A stretch of 64,000 bases of DNA from Ignavibacteriales bacterium (GTDB lineage: Bacteria; Bacteroidota; Ignavibacteria; Tepidaquicellales; Tepidaquicellaceae), in the NCBI GenBank assembly GCA_020635255.1, contig JACKAC010000001.1, positions 1,031,501-1,095,500 on the forward strand, read 5' to 3'. Position 1 is the first letter of the stretch, and each line of letters begins with the position of its first letter. The translations under genes were made by a program, and so were the position numbers. Under the pieces are notes generated by a model that saw only the letters and a list, made by a program, of their open reading frames with translations, was not told the DNA's origin and made no database searches. Below are positions 35,419 through 43,923 of the stretch, one piece after another.

Positions 35419-36290
35419 GATTAATTTTAATTCACGGGAGAGCTCAACAAGGAAAAGATCCTGTCAAACTAAAAGAAATTTGGATTGACTCCTTAAAAGA
35501 GGGTTTATCAAAAAATGGTTTGGAATTACCTGGAGAGCTAGACATTAGATTTCCTTATTATGGTGACCGGCTTGATGATCTTGTAAATAATAAGGAATTG
35601 CAGAATTTAAAAAAGGATGTTATTACCCGTGGTGTTGATTCAGATCAGGAAGCTCAATTCTTCTATGATTTTTTGAATGAAGTAGCTGACAATGCAAAGA
35701 TAGAAGAAGAGGCGATTACTAAGAACTACGAGGGTGACGTTCTTGAAAAAGGTAATCCGTTGAACTGGGAATGGATACAGGCTATTTTAAGGACGATCGA
35801 TGAGGAAACAGGATTTGGAAATGAGATTTTAAAAGCCTTTACGTATGATGTATTTATGTACTTAACAAAGCCGGGAATTATGAGAGTGATAAACACAATA
35901 ATTGAATCAGAAGTGGATAATAACCCTTGTGTGGTTGTGGGACACTCTCTTGGAACGATCATAGGATATAATATCTTGAGGAAAAATGGATCGGCTAATG
36001 TTAAAAAATATGTTACATTGGGTTCGCCTCTTGGTTTGAAGTCAATTAAAAATAGATTGGAAACCCCTTTAGTGATGCCGCCGTGTATCAAGGGAGGTTG
36101 GTTTAATGCGTATGACGAAGAAGATTATGTCGCGCTTAACCCTTTAGATAAATCACATTTTAACATTATACCTTCAATAACCAATAAGAATGATGTAAAA
36201 AATCGTACTGACAGTCGGCATGGTATTGAAGGTTATCTGGATGATAAAGAAGTTGCAAGAGTAATATATGATTCATTAACTTCACAATGA
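35415..36290 (+). CDS. Alpha/beta hydrolase, partner of the caspase-like protease
   Basis: The 291-residue protein has an N-terminal LILIHG strand and the nucleophile elbow VVVGHSLG with Ser178. The likely acid lies in NAYDEEDYVA (Asp234 or Asp237) and the likely base is His269 (SRHGIEGYL). The lipase-like strand YVTLGSPLG (about 199-207) is also present. An unusual helical insert of about 110 residues (50-165) separates the first strand from the elbow. It could be an esterase or lipase; the substrate is unknown. There is no signal peptide. The start overlaps the caspase stop (ATGA), so the pair is translated together. Confidence 0.8.
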   Translation: MRLILIHGRAQQGKDPVKLKEIWIDSLKEGLSKNGLELPGELDIRFPYYGDRLDDLVNNKELQNLKKDVITRGVDSDQEAQFFYDFLNEVADNAKIEEEAITKNYEGDVLEKGNPLNWEWIQAILRTIDEETGFGNEILKAFTYDVFMYLTKPGIMRVINTIIESEVDNNPCVVVGHSLGTIIGYNILRKNGSANVKKYVTLGSPLGLKSIKNRLETPLVMPPCIKGGWFNAYDEEDYVALNPLDKSHFNIIPSITNKNDVKNRTDSRHGIEGYLDDKEVARVIYDSLTSQ

Positions 36291-36300
36291 TATTCTAACT

Positions 36301-36807
36301 TTACACTGTTATCTCACTATTACATACTGGGCATGTAAATGTTCTCTCGCCTCCGCGCGTGTACTCCACATCCAGTATTGCTCTGCACCTGGGACACTTG
36401 ACCGCCCTTGTAAATACATCCTGGTCGGTGGGGTTTTGCGGATCGGGACCATATTGATTAGGACCCACCGTACCCTTCTCGAACATTAGCCTCACAATAT
36501 AGACAAGATTGAAGATCGGTACCAGCATAAAGAAAAACTTCTCACCGCCCTTATCCAGATCATGAAACCGCCTCACAACTGGGATAGAAAATATATATAA
36601 CAATAATATTCCTGTTAAAAAATCGGTAAGAAAAAAAGTTGATTTATACTCTTCTGCTACATTCTCATATCCAGTAAAGCCGTAAATATCGGTAATGCCA
36701 AATAGCTTCCATAGCATTAAAAATCGGAGATTGGCTAATACGACTATTAGTAGGAAGTAGATTGTAAATCTTAATCGTTGGGTTCTTCCGCGGTAGAATT
36801 GTCTCAT
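36301..36807 (-). CDS. DUF805 membrane protein with C-terminal zinc ribbon
   Basis: The 168-residue protein begins with FYRGRTQRLRF, has about three membrane helices with the motif PVVRRFHDLDKGG typical of DUF805, and ends in a four-cysteine ribbon (CPRCRAIL, then FTCPVCNSEI). The acidic FHDLDK motif and the ribbon are both complete. Function unknown; the ribbon may bind zinc on the cytoplasmic side. It converges on the hydrolase gene with 10 bases between stops. Confidence 0.78.
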   Translation of the reverse strand: MRQFYRGRTQRLRFTIYFLLIVVLANLRFLMLWKLFGITDIYGFTGYENVAEEYKSTFFLTDFLTGILLLYIFSIPVVRRFHDLDKGGEKFFFMLVPIFNLVYIVRLMFEKGTVGPNQYGPDPQNPTDQDVFTRAVKCPRCRAILDVEYTRGGERTFTCPVCNSEITV

Positions 36808-36906
36808 TACCCAAAGATAGTCTTTCCGCCCCTTAAATCAAATCATAATTCGCCCGTCCCGCCCTTTTCCCATTTATTCTGCAAAAACAATTAATTATAT
36901 TGCACC

Positions 36907-39306
36907 ATGAAAGTAAGTTTAAACTGGATAAAAACATACCTTCCTGACCTTAAAATAGGCGATATCAACGAGTTCGTAGAGAAGATGTGGGGGCTTGGCT
37001 TCGACATCGAGACTGTGGAGTATGGGGGGGAGAGGTTTGCGGGGATGGTCGTGGGGCTGGTGAAGCAGAAGCGGAAGCATCCCAACGCGGACAAGCTGTC
37101 CATATGTATAGTGGATGTGGGTGATGACAGGGAGTACCAGGTAGTGTGCGGGGCGCCGAACGTGGCAGAGGGGCAGAAGGTGTGCATGGCAAGGATAGGG
37201 GCAGTGATCCCGGTGGGTGAATTTGAGATAAAGAAGGCGAAACTCCGGGGGGAAGTCTCGGAGGGGATGATATGCAGTGAGAAGGAGCTCGGGCTGTCGG
37301 ATGATCACGAGGGAATCATGGTTTTGAAAGAGGATGCAGAAGTGGGGATGCCGTTCGCAGAGTATCTGGGGGCAGATGACGTAATGATGGATATATGGGT
37401 TCCGCCTAACAGGGGAGATCTCTCGTCACACATCGGCATCGCGAGAGAGATAGGCGCTATATATGACATGAACGTCCAGATACCTAAAGTAGAAGTAAAT
37501 GAAGGTAGTACACCTACCGAAGACCTGATAAAAATCTCAATAAAAAATAACGAGTTTTGTAAGCGCTTCACGGGGCGTGTAATAGAGAACGTTACGATAA
37601 AGGAATCACCGGAGTGGCTCAAGAAGAGGCTTACCGCGGTGGGACTGCGTCCGAGGAACAATATCGTGGACATAACCAACTTCGTCATGATGGAGACAGG
37701 ACAGCCATTGCACTCATTCGATTATGACACGATAAGAGGTAAGGAGATAATGGCAAGCACCGCTAAGGACGGCGACAAGTTTGTAACACTCGACTCAAAA
37801 GAGAGGACTCTCAGCGACAGTACTTTAATGATATGCGATAGGGACGGTTATTCAGGTATAGCGGGCGTGATGGGAGGTGAACTTTCCGAAATCACTGACG
37901 ACACAAAGAATGTATTCCTCGAAGTAGCATATTTCGACCCGGTAAATATAAGGCGAACCGCGAAAAGATTAGGGCTATTCACGGACGCTTCCCAGCGTTT
38001 TGAAAAGGGAGTAGATATAGATAACCTCGAATTCGCGTCAAACAGGGCGGCACAGTTAATAGAGGAATTAGCCGGAGGCGAGATCTCAAAGGGGATCATT
38101 GACGTTTATCCTGCGCCATTCGAGCCGGTAGAGGTCGGCGTAAGAGCAAAAAGAGCCAGCGACCTGCTGGGTGTAGAGGTAACCGAATCAGAGATTATAA
38201 AACATCTCGACAGAATAGATATTAAGTATTTAAAGAACGATGATGACTATATGATATTCGAAATTCCCGAATACAGAAGATATGATATAGAGAGGGAAGT
38301 AGATCTGATAGAAGAGATCGGCAGGCTGAACGGGTTCGATAAACTTAACGAAAACGTAACATACAGCACCGATCTAGCCGCGATAAAGGAATACAGTACG
38401 GCAAAGATGAAAAAGATATCGGACGTGAGGGAATATTTCATTGGCAGAGGATTCAATGAAATTTTAACAGGAAGTTTGCTCGATAAAAGCAAGTTGAAAC
38501 ACTTTGGCAAAGATTATGTCGAACTGGAGAATCCGTCGTCCTCTGAAATGAATGCATTGAGGACAAACCTGGAATACGGGATGCTTAATTCAGTGAGAAA
38601 TAATGTAAATCACTCCGGAAAGGATATTGCGTTAAGATTATTCGAAATAGGGAAAATACATGGTTTAGACGGGCGTAAATTCACCGAAAATTACCATTTA
38701 TGCTTCACCCTATCAGGCATGGATGATACTGTTTCTTTTGATGTTAGGGAGAGGGAAGCCGATATATTCGATATTAAGGGCGAAATCGACATGTTCATGT
38801 CTAAATTCAATATTGAAACTTACGCATTATTTTATTATAATGATGCGGAAAAGGGTAAAATAGGTATCCATGTAAGTGATAAAGAGATTGGATACTTAAC
38901 TAAGGTTAGTAAAGATTTACTTGAACTTTTCGATATCGATGCAAATGTGTTTTTGTGTGAGTTAGATTTAGATGCTCTTTTAAAAGAAATTAACAGAAAT
39001 ATTTATTACAAGGAGATTTCACGTTATCCTGCTGTAAAAAGGGATCTGGCATTTGTAATAAATAAGAACACCGCTTATAATGACATAAAAGAAGCAATTG
39101 TAAAGAACGGCGGTGAATATCTGACCGGTGTGAGACTGTTCGACGTTTACACGGACAAGAAACTTGGCGACGATAAAAAAAGCATGGCTTTTTCGCTGAA
39201 TTTTTCCTCGAACGAAAGGACGCTTACAGATGACGAAATCAACCGTCAGGTGGATAAGATAGTAAAGAGCCTCGAATCAGGGCTGGGAGTTTCATTGAGA
39301 AATTAA
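36907..39306 (+). CDS. pheT: Phenylalanyl-tRNA synthetase beta subunit
   Basis: The 799-residue protein follows the bacterial PheT layout. It has the N-terminal MKVSLNWIKTYL segment, a tRNA-binding domain (about 40-150; HPNADKLSICIVDVG and VVCGAPNVAEGQKV), the B3/B4 editing region (about 200-380), B5 (about 405-475), and a C-terminal FDX-ACB domain (about 705-797; ISRYPAVKRDLAFVI). It forms the alpha2beta2 enzyme charging tRNA-Phe; pheS is not in the window. The first 450 bases are unusually G-rich compared with the AT-rich last third, although the protein is normal throughout. It begins a plus-strand cluster with the coiled-coil gene and zapA. Confidence 0.95.
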   Translation: MKVSLNWIKTYLPDLKIGDINEFVEKMWGLGFDIETVEYGGERFAGMVVGLVKQKRKHPNADKLSICIVDVGDDREYQVVCGAPNVAEGQKVCMARIGAVIPVGEFEIKKAKLRGEVSEGMICSEKELGLSDDHEGIMVLKEDAEVGMPFAEYLGADDVMMDIWVPPNRGDLSSHIGIAREIGAIYDMNVQIPKVEVNEGSTPTEDLIKISIKNNEFCKRFTGRVIENVTIKESPEWLKKRLTAVGLRPRNNIVDITNFVMMETGQPLHSFDYDTIRGKEIMASTAKDGDKFVTLDSKERTLSDSTLMICDRDGYSGIAGVMGGELSEITDDTKNVFLEVAYFDPVNIRRTAKRLGLFTDASQRFEKGVDIDNLEFASNRAAQLIEELAGGEISKGIIDVYPAPFEPVEVGVRAKRASDLLGVEVTESEIIKHLDRIDIKYLKNDDDYMIFEIPEYRRYDIEREVDLIEEIGRLNGFDKLNENVTYSTDLAAIKEYSTAKMKKISDVREYFIGRGFNEILTGSLLDKSKLKHFGKDYVELENPSSSEMNALRTNLEYGMLNSVRNNVNHSGKDIALRLFEIGKIHGLDGRKFTENYHLCFTLSGMDDTVSFDVREREADIFDIKGEIDMFMSKFNIETYALFYYNDAEKGKIGIHVSDKEIGYLTKVSKDLLELFDIDANVFLCELDLDALLKEINRNIYYKEISRYPAVKRDLAFVINKNTAYNDIKEAIVKNGGEYLTGVRLFDVYTDKKLGDDKKSMAFSLNFSSNERTLTDDEINRQVDKIVKSLESGLGVSLRN

Positions 39307-39314
39307 CATACTTA

Positions 39315-39692
39315 ATGTCTCAGGAAGAGAACAACATAGATAGTTTACAAAAAGCAAGGGAGTCGCATTTAATAGCACTTGAGAACCTATTTTCAAAGGC
39401 TAGAGCCCTTGTAAACAAGATGAAGGACACCCAAGAAGAGAATAAAGAACTCAAAGAGGGGATTAAGGAATTAAATTCAAAGATAACTGACTTAAAATTA
39501 CAATTAACAAAAATAAACTCCTTGTGCGTATTAAAGGACAAGGAAATTTCCGACTTAAAAAATTTAGCTTTAAACAAAGATAATAATTCGAATCAAGACA
39601 AAGATGAAATAAAATCCAGGATAAAAGAATTAATATCCAGGATAGATTCGCATTTAGAGGAAGCGGAGACACACGAAGAAGAGTATGATTAG
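39315..39692 (+). CDS. Coiled-coil protein between pheT and zapA
   Basis: The 125-residue protein is almost entirely heptad-like coiled coil (about 15-120, with leucine-spaced stretches such as NKELKEGIKELNSKITDLKL). No membrane segment is present. It starts 9 bases after pheT and is followed by zapA, an order I recall in several Bacteroidota genomes. Given the neighbour, a role with the division ring comparable to ZapB is possible, but this rests on position only. Confidence 0.7.
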   Translation: MSQEENNIDSLQKARESHLIALENLFSKARALVNKMKDTQEENKELKEGIKELNSKITDLKLQLTKINSLCVLKDKEISDLKNLALNKDNNSNQDKDEIKSRIKELISRIDSHLEEAETHEEEYD

Positions 39693-39697
39693 ATGAG

Positions 39698-39744
39698 GCG
39701 GGCATGAAATCCCGCATTGAGCCGAACCTGAGGGGGAAAGGCTC
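39698..39744 (+). other. Structured spacer before zapA
   Basis: Two consecutive stems are visible: GCGGG (39698-39702) with CCCGC (39711-39715), and GAGCC (39719-39723) with GGCTC (39740-39744). The 96-base spacer then becomes T-rich. It could attenuate or process the transcript between the coiled-coil gene and zapA. Confidence 0.35.
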
Positions 39745-39788
39745 GGATGTTTGACTGGCACATTTTAAAATTTTTTCGTTCTAAATAA

Positions 39789-40088
39789 ATGGAGAAGACC
39801 GGTATTAAAGTAAAAATATTCAATAGCGAATACAACCTACAGGGTGACAACATTCACGAGGTAGAAAAAGTAGCCAATCATGTAGACAGTTTGATGCAGA
39901 AGATCGGCTATGAGTCGCCCAATCAATCCGGAGAAACCATAGCAGTAGTTTCGGCGCTTAACATTGCGGAGAGCTATTTCAAGGAAAAGGAAAGGAACAA
40001 GGAACGGGAAAAGGAGTACGTTAGTTTTATAGGTGAGTGTAATACCAAGATAAGTGATATTGGTAACATAATAGACGAAAATCTATAA
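39789..40088 (+). CDS. zapA: Cell division protein ZapA
   Basis: The 99-residue protein matches ZapA: an N-terminal beta-strand part (KVKIFNSEYNLQGDN), then EVEKVANHVDSLMQKI, the conserved hydrophobic ALNIAESYF helix, and a C-terminal coiled coil (about 65-99). ZapA cross-links FtsZ filaments at midcell. As in many bacteria, a 6S-like RNA follows directly. Confidence 0.85.
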   Translation: MEKTGIKVKIFNSEYNLQGDNIHEVEKVANHVDSLMQKIGYESPNQSGETIAVVSALNIAESYFKEKERNKEREKEYVSFIGECNTKISDIGNIIDENL

Positions 40089-40149
40089 AAGCTCTTTAAT
40101 ATAAGTTTATCCAGCGAGTTTAAACCGCGCGGATAGCCACAGTCAAACA

Positions 40150-40324
40150 TTATAAAGAACCAACAGTATTTACCTGGGAGGTTAGCTCTCGCAAGTGTTA
40201 ATTGCAGGCCTCGACTACGGGAAACCTGGTTTCGCTTCACCCTTGATCGGGTGAGTCAAGCGGACAGTGGAAGCAAAAGACATTTTGGCGCCACCCACCG
40301 TTTTTAAAGACGGGTTCTTTTATA
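40150..40324 (+). ncRNA. ssrS: Probable 6S RNA
   Basis: A closing stem of TATAAAGAACC (40151-40161) with GGTTCTTTTATA (40313-40324, one bulge) encloses about 150 bases, the size of 6S RNA. Inside are an apical hairpin CACCC (40239-40243) with GGGTG (40249-40253), the block CTCTCGCAAGTG, and near the 3-prime end GGCGCCACCCACC, which resembles the end of many 6S RNAs. It sits right after zapA, the classical 6S position. 6S RNA mimics an open promoter and sequesters housekeeping RNA polymerase. A covariance-model search would settle this. The spacer 40089-40457 holds no coding sequence. Confidence 0.65.
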
Positions 40325-40409
40325 ACCTTTGTGCTAGGGCTTTATTTCCGCAGCGGTTTTTTTATTTTAAGGAGAAAAGTTTTTTAAACAATATAATTTA
40401 GTAAATATG

Positions 40410-40427
40410 ATCCCGTGATAGCGGGAT
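40410..40427 (+). promoter_or_regulatory. Leader hairpin before rny
   Basis: ATCCCG (40410-40415) pairs with CGGGAT (40422-40427), 30 bases before the rny ATG. A ribosome-binding sequence (AAGGAGAAA, 40432-40440) follows the stem, rather far from the ATG at 40458; a nearer GGGGAAAA also precedes the start. The hairpin might modulate translation or RNA stability. Confidence 0.35.
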
Positions 40428-40457
40428 ATCTAAGGAGAAACATTTAGGGGAAAATTT

Positions 40458-42110
40458 ATGGGAGAAACATATATATTAATACCGGTGGTGGTGGCTTTGT
40501 GCGCATTGATGTTCTTTATAGGCTGGTACCTACAAGCAAAGACCAGCTCTGCCAAACTTGAAAAAGCCGGAGCAACGGCTGAAAAAATAGTCAAAGATGC
40601 TGAAAATAAAGCGTCATCTCTAGTAAACGACGCTGAGAAAAGGGCAAAAGCTTATCAGGAAGATGCTGAAAAAGCCGCCCAGAATCTCAAGAAGGAAAAA
40701 CTTCTCGAAGTCAAAGACGAATTTTACAGGCGCAAGCAGAAATTCGACGAAGAAGTACAGGAAAGAGAGAAGGATGTCGTAGTTGAGGAAAAAAGGCTTA
40801 AGAAAGAGCGGGAACAACTCGAAGAGAAGGCTGAGGAAATCAACAAAAGAACCAGCGAAGTCAGCAAACTTCAGTCCGATTTTGAGACGAAACTTAAGCT
40901 CGTCGATGAAAAGGAGCAGGTTATCGCAAAACAGATCGAAGATAACAAGGCTCTCATCGAAGAACAGAACGCAAAGTTACTTAGTATTTCCGGGCTTACG
41001 GAAGAGGGAGCAAAGAAGATACTCTTCGACAGCCTGATAGACGAAGTAAAGCTCGAGTGCGCGGCAAAACTCCAGGAAATACGGGATGAAGCCAAGCTCG
41101 AAGCAAACAAGCTCTCGCGAGATATTATACTGCAAGGAATACAGAGATCCGCAGCAGACCACTCTGTCGAGACAACCGTAAGTGTGCTTCAAATACAATC
41201 AGACGAACTCAAAGGAAGAATAATCGGTAAGGAAGGCCGTAACATCCGCGCATTCGAAGCCTGTACGGGCGTAGATATAATAGTGGATGATACACCTGAA
41301 GCGATCATTATTTCCGGTTTCGATCCGTTTAGACGGGAGATAGCCAGGGTAGCAATGGAAAGACTTATTGCCGACGGAAGGATACACCCGGCGAGGATCG
41401 AGGAGATAGTAGAGAAGGTCGAGAAGGAACTCAATGAAGAGATCATCCAGGTTGGTGAGAACACTCTCATCGAAATGGGTATCCAGGGAGTTCACAGGGA
41501 CATCCTGACACTTATCGGAAGAATGAAATACCGTTCAAGCTACGGACAGAATGTACTTAACCATTCGATAGAGGTTGGTTACTTAGCCGGTATAATGGCG
41601 GCTGAGCTCGGACTCGATGCCCACATGGCAAAGAGGGCGGGACTTTTCCACGATATGGGAAAGACGATCGATAAGAACATCGAAGGACCTCATGCGATAC
41701 TTGGTTATGAAGTTGCTAAGAGGTGTAAGGAACACCCGGTAGTATGTAACGCAATAGGCGCTCACCACGATGAAATGCCTATGGAACACCCGATATCGGT
41801 TTTGGTGCAGGCGGCTGACGCAATCAGCGGAGCAAGACCGGGAGCAAGAAGAGAATCGGTCGAAGCTTATTCGAAGCGTCTCGAGAAGCTGGAAGAGATC
41901 GGAAGTTCGTTCACCGGTGTCGCAAAAACATTCGCTATACAAGCAGGCAGGGAAGTCAGGGTTATCGTCGAACAGGAAAAAGTGGACGATACAAACCAGG
42001 ACCAATTAGCCGTAGATATAGCAAAAAGGATACAGGAAGAGATGGAATATCCGGGACAAATCAAAGTAAACGTAATTCGGGAACGGCGTTCCATTGCATA
42101 TGCAAAATAA
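40458..42110 (+). CDS. rny: Ribonuclease Y
   Basis: The 550-residue protein has an N-terminal membrane helix (about 5-26), a long coiled coil (about 30-200), a KH domain (GRIIGKEGRNIRAFE, about 254-268) and an HD domain (HSIEVGYLAG and GLFHDMGK, about 367-400). It is an endoribonuclease that starts mRNA decay at the membrane. Length and layout are standard. The gene ends before a strong terminator. Confidence 0.95.
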   Translation: MGETYILIPVVVALCALMFFIGWYLQAKTSSAKLEKAGATAEKIVKDAENKASSLVNDAEKRAKAYQEDAEKAAQNLKKEKLLEVKDEFYRRKQKFDEEVQEREKDVVVEEKRLKKEREQLEEKAEEINKRTSEVSKLQSDFETKLKLVDEKEQVIAKQIEDNKALIEEQNAKLLSISGLTEEGAKKILFDSLIDEVKLECAAKLQEIRDEAKLEANKLSRDIILQGIQRSAADHSVETTVSVLQIQSDELKGRIIGKEGRNIRAFEACTGVDIIVDDTPEAIIISGFDPFRREIARVAMERLIADGRIHPARIEEIVEKVEKELNEEIIQVGENTLIEMGIQGVHRDILTLIGRMKYRSSYGQNVLNHSIEVGYLAGIMAAELGLDAHMAKRAGLFHDMGKTIDKNIEGPHAILGYEVAKRCKEHPVVCNAIGAHHDEMPMEHPISVLVQAADAISGARPGARRESVEAYSKRLEKLEEIGSSFTGVAKTFAIQAGREVRVIVEQEKVDDTNQDQLAVDIAKRIQEEMEYPGQIKVNVIRERRSIAYAK

Positions 42111-42123
42111 AATTTATATGTTA

Positions 42124-42152
42124 AAAGCGGAGTTAATCTCCGCTTTTTTTAT
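42124..42152 (+). terminator. Rho-independent terminator after rny
   Basis: AAAGCGGAG (42124-42132) pairs perfectly with CTCCGCTTT (42138-42146), followed by a T-run. It lies 13 bases past the rny stop. Confidence 0.9.
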
Positions 42153-42167
42153 CAATTAATCTAATCA

Positions 42168-42791
42168 ATGCATACCATAAAAGATAAGGTTTTGGTGGGA
42201 ATTACCGGGGGTATAGGTTCCGGTAAGACAGAAGTATGCCGTGTCCTGGAAAAGGAAGGATTTAAGGTCCTCTATGCTGACCAGATGGCGAAGGACCTTT
42301 ATACAACGGATAAGAAACTCAATGAAAAGATCGTAAAGATGCTCGGTAAGAAAGTGCTGAACTTTAAGAATAAGATCAGTCTTTCAAAGCTGAAGAAAGA
42401 AATATTCTCAAACGAAAAGATATATAAGAAGTTCACACATCTAGTTCACCCTGTAGTGATAGAGGCACTCAAGAAGGAAATAAAATCAATGAAAGGTGAG
42501 AAGATAGTTCTCATCGAGACAGCGCTAGCATTCGAGAGCGGAATGGACAAGGACCTGGATTATGTGATAATGGTATATTCAAACAAGAAGAACAGGATGG
42601 CCCGCATCAGGCTGAGAGATGAATCGACATACAAGGAGATCGAAACAATAATGCATTTCCAGATGGACGAGAAGGAGAAGATAGAAAAGTCAGATTTTGT
42701 GATAGTGAATAACAAGACACAGAAGGACCTGGATGCCCAGACAATATTTATAGGAAAAGTTCTAAAAGCGCTCAAGAAGAGGAAGAAGTAA
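42168..42791 (+). CDS. coaE: Dephospho-CoA kinase
   Basis: The 207-residue P-loop kinase has GITGGIGSGKTEVCR (about 11-25), the conserved VLYADQMAKDLY segment and the HLVHPVV motif (about 91-97), followed by the ETALAFESG stretch. It phosphorylates dephospho-CoA in the last step of CoA synthesis. The lysine-rich C-terminus is longer than needed but common in this group. It starts just after the rny terminator. Confidence 0.93.
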   Translation: MHTIKDKVLVGITGGIGSGKTEVCRVLEKEGFKVLYADQMAKDLYTTDKKLNEKIVKMLGKKVLNFKNKISLSKLKKEIFSNEKIYKKFTHLVHPVVIEALKKEIKSMKGEKIVLIETALAFESGMDKDLDYVIMVYSNKKNRMARIRLRDESTYKEIETIMHFQMDEKEKIEKSDFVIVNNKTQKDLDAQTIFIGKVLKALKKRKK

Positions 42792-42800
42792 ATTTAGGTT

Positions 42801-43097
42801 ATGAGTAACCAGGAAGGCGTAAATTATCTGCTCTTAACAATTAATGCTCTTTTCGTAGGTCTTACCTTCGTAACTCTTACCGGAGACGGTAAGTTTTTTG
42901 TTTTATTTGTTGGATGGCTTATGTTTAACGTTGTATTGCTCGCAGTATCTTTACTGATCTTTATTACCTCTTATGTGTCGTATTTCCAAAAACATCTAAA
43001 GAAAAATGTTTTATATGTGAGCTGGGCTAACCTGGTTCTTAACTCTGCTTTTATTGCAGGGATATTTGTGCTTAATTCCATGCATTTGTGGGAATGA
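42801..43097 (+). CDS. Small three-helix membrane protein
   Basis: The 98-residue protein has three hydrophobic segments (about 8-26, 30-55 and 72-92) and no other motif. It begins 9 bases after coaE, suggesting co-transcription. The family is not recognised. Confidence 0.6.
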   Translation: MSNQEGVNYLLLTINALFVGLTFVTLTGDGKFFVLFVGWLMFNVVLLAVSLLIFITSYVSYFQKHLKKNVLYVSWANLVLNSAFIAGIFVLNSMHLWE

Positions 43098-43244
43098 TAA
43101 ATGAAAAATTACTTAAAGTTAATACTGAGGTAAAGGTTTATCATAAGTTTTAGTGGATTTTGTTCCGGTCATTTAGATTGCATAATTAAATAATTTTCCC
43201 TAAAATTTGATATTGTTTTATTAAATTTTAAAGAAAAAGGAGGT

Positions 43245-43792
43245 TTGTCTTCTACGACCAACACAGGGAAAACGTTAAAAACGGACACAGTTCCCTAAAC
43301 GGTAAGGTCTTAGTCTTAAATCAAAATTACGAACCCCTTACCGTCTGCAATGTAAGACGCGCGTTCATATTAACCTATCTTGGAAAAGCTGAGATCATCA
43401 GCAATAACGGCGCGAAAGTTATTCAAACGGTTTACCAATCATTTGATTACCCCAGTGTAGTACGCCTGGTATTTTTCGTAAAGGTGCCCTTCAAAAAGAT
43501 AATTCTCTCAAGGAAGAACATTCTAAGGCGTGACGGTCACAGATGCCAGTACTGCGGTACGAGCTCTAACCTCACTGTAGACCACATGATGCCGAGATCG
43601 AGGGGCGGGGAAGATACATGGGAAAACCTTGTAACAGCTTGTATTAAGTGCAACAATAAGAAAGGGGACAGGACTCCGGATGAATCCAGAATGCCCCTAA
43701 AAAACAGACCGAAAAGACCTTCACACATCACATTCATCAAAAACTTTGCAGGTAAGGTGGACGATACGTGGAAACCTTATTTATATATGTAA
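43245..43792 (+). pseudogene. HNH endonuclease gene with apparent one-base frameshift
   Basis: From 43298 one open frame encodes NGKVLVLNQNYEPLTVCNV, YLGKAEII, VVRLVFFVKVPFKKI and the HNH core CQYCG...TVDHMMPRSRGG...CIKCNNKKG (Cys, His and zinc residues intact). No ATG, GTG or TTG exists in that frame between the upstream stop (43229) and 43484. A TTG at 43245, just after AAGGAGG, opens the neighbouring frame and encodes MSSTTNTGKTLKTDTVP before stopping at 43296-43298. One more C in CCC at 43293-43295 would join the two into a full-length protein of about 182 residues. It may be a sequencing slip, a real mutation, or programmed frameshifting. Confidence 0.7.
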
Positions 43793-43923
43793 TTGCATTT
43801 ATTTAAAGTTTTTAATTGGCTATCTTTGATGATTTGGTGAATCTGCAAAGGTGTCTTTATACTGAGCCCAGCCAAAATTTCGATTTTTAAACGTTTTTAT
43901 TCATTCAAATTGAATTTCTGATC

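Noticed and set aside
36919..37308. Open frames opposite the start of pheT
   Set aside because: They are antisense to a clear PheT domain and arise from its G-rich codons; the translations are low in complexity.
39698..39744. Structured spacer as a tRNA or other known RNA
   Set aside because: There is no acceptor stem, T-loop consensus or cloverleaf; only two short stems can be seen.
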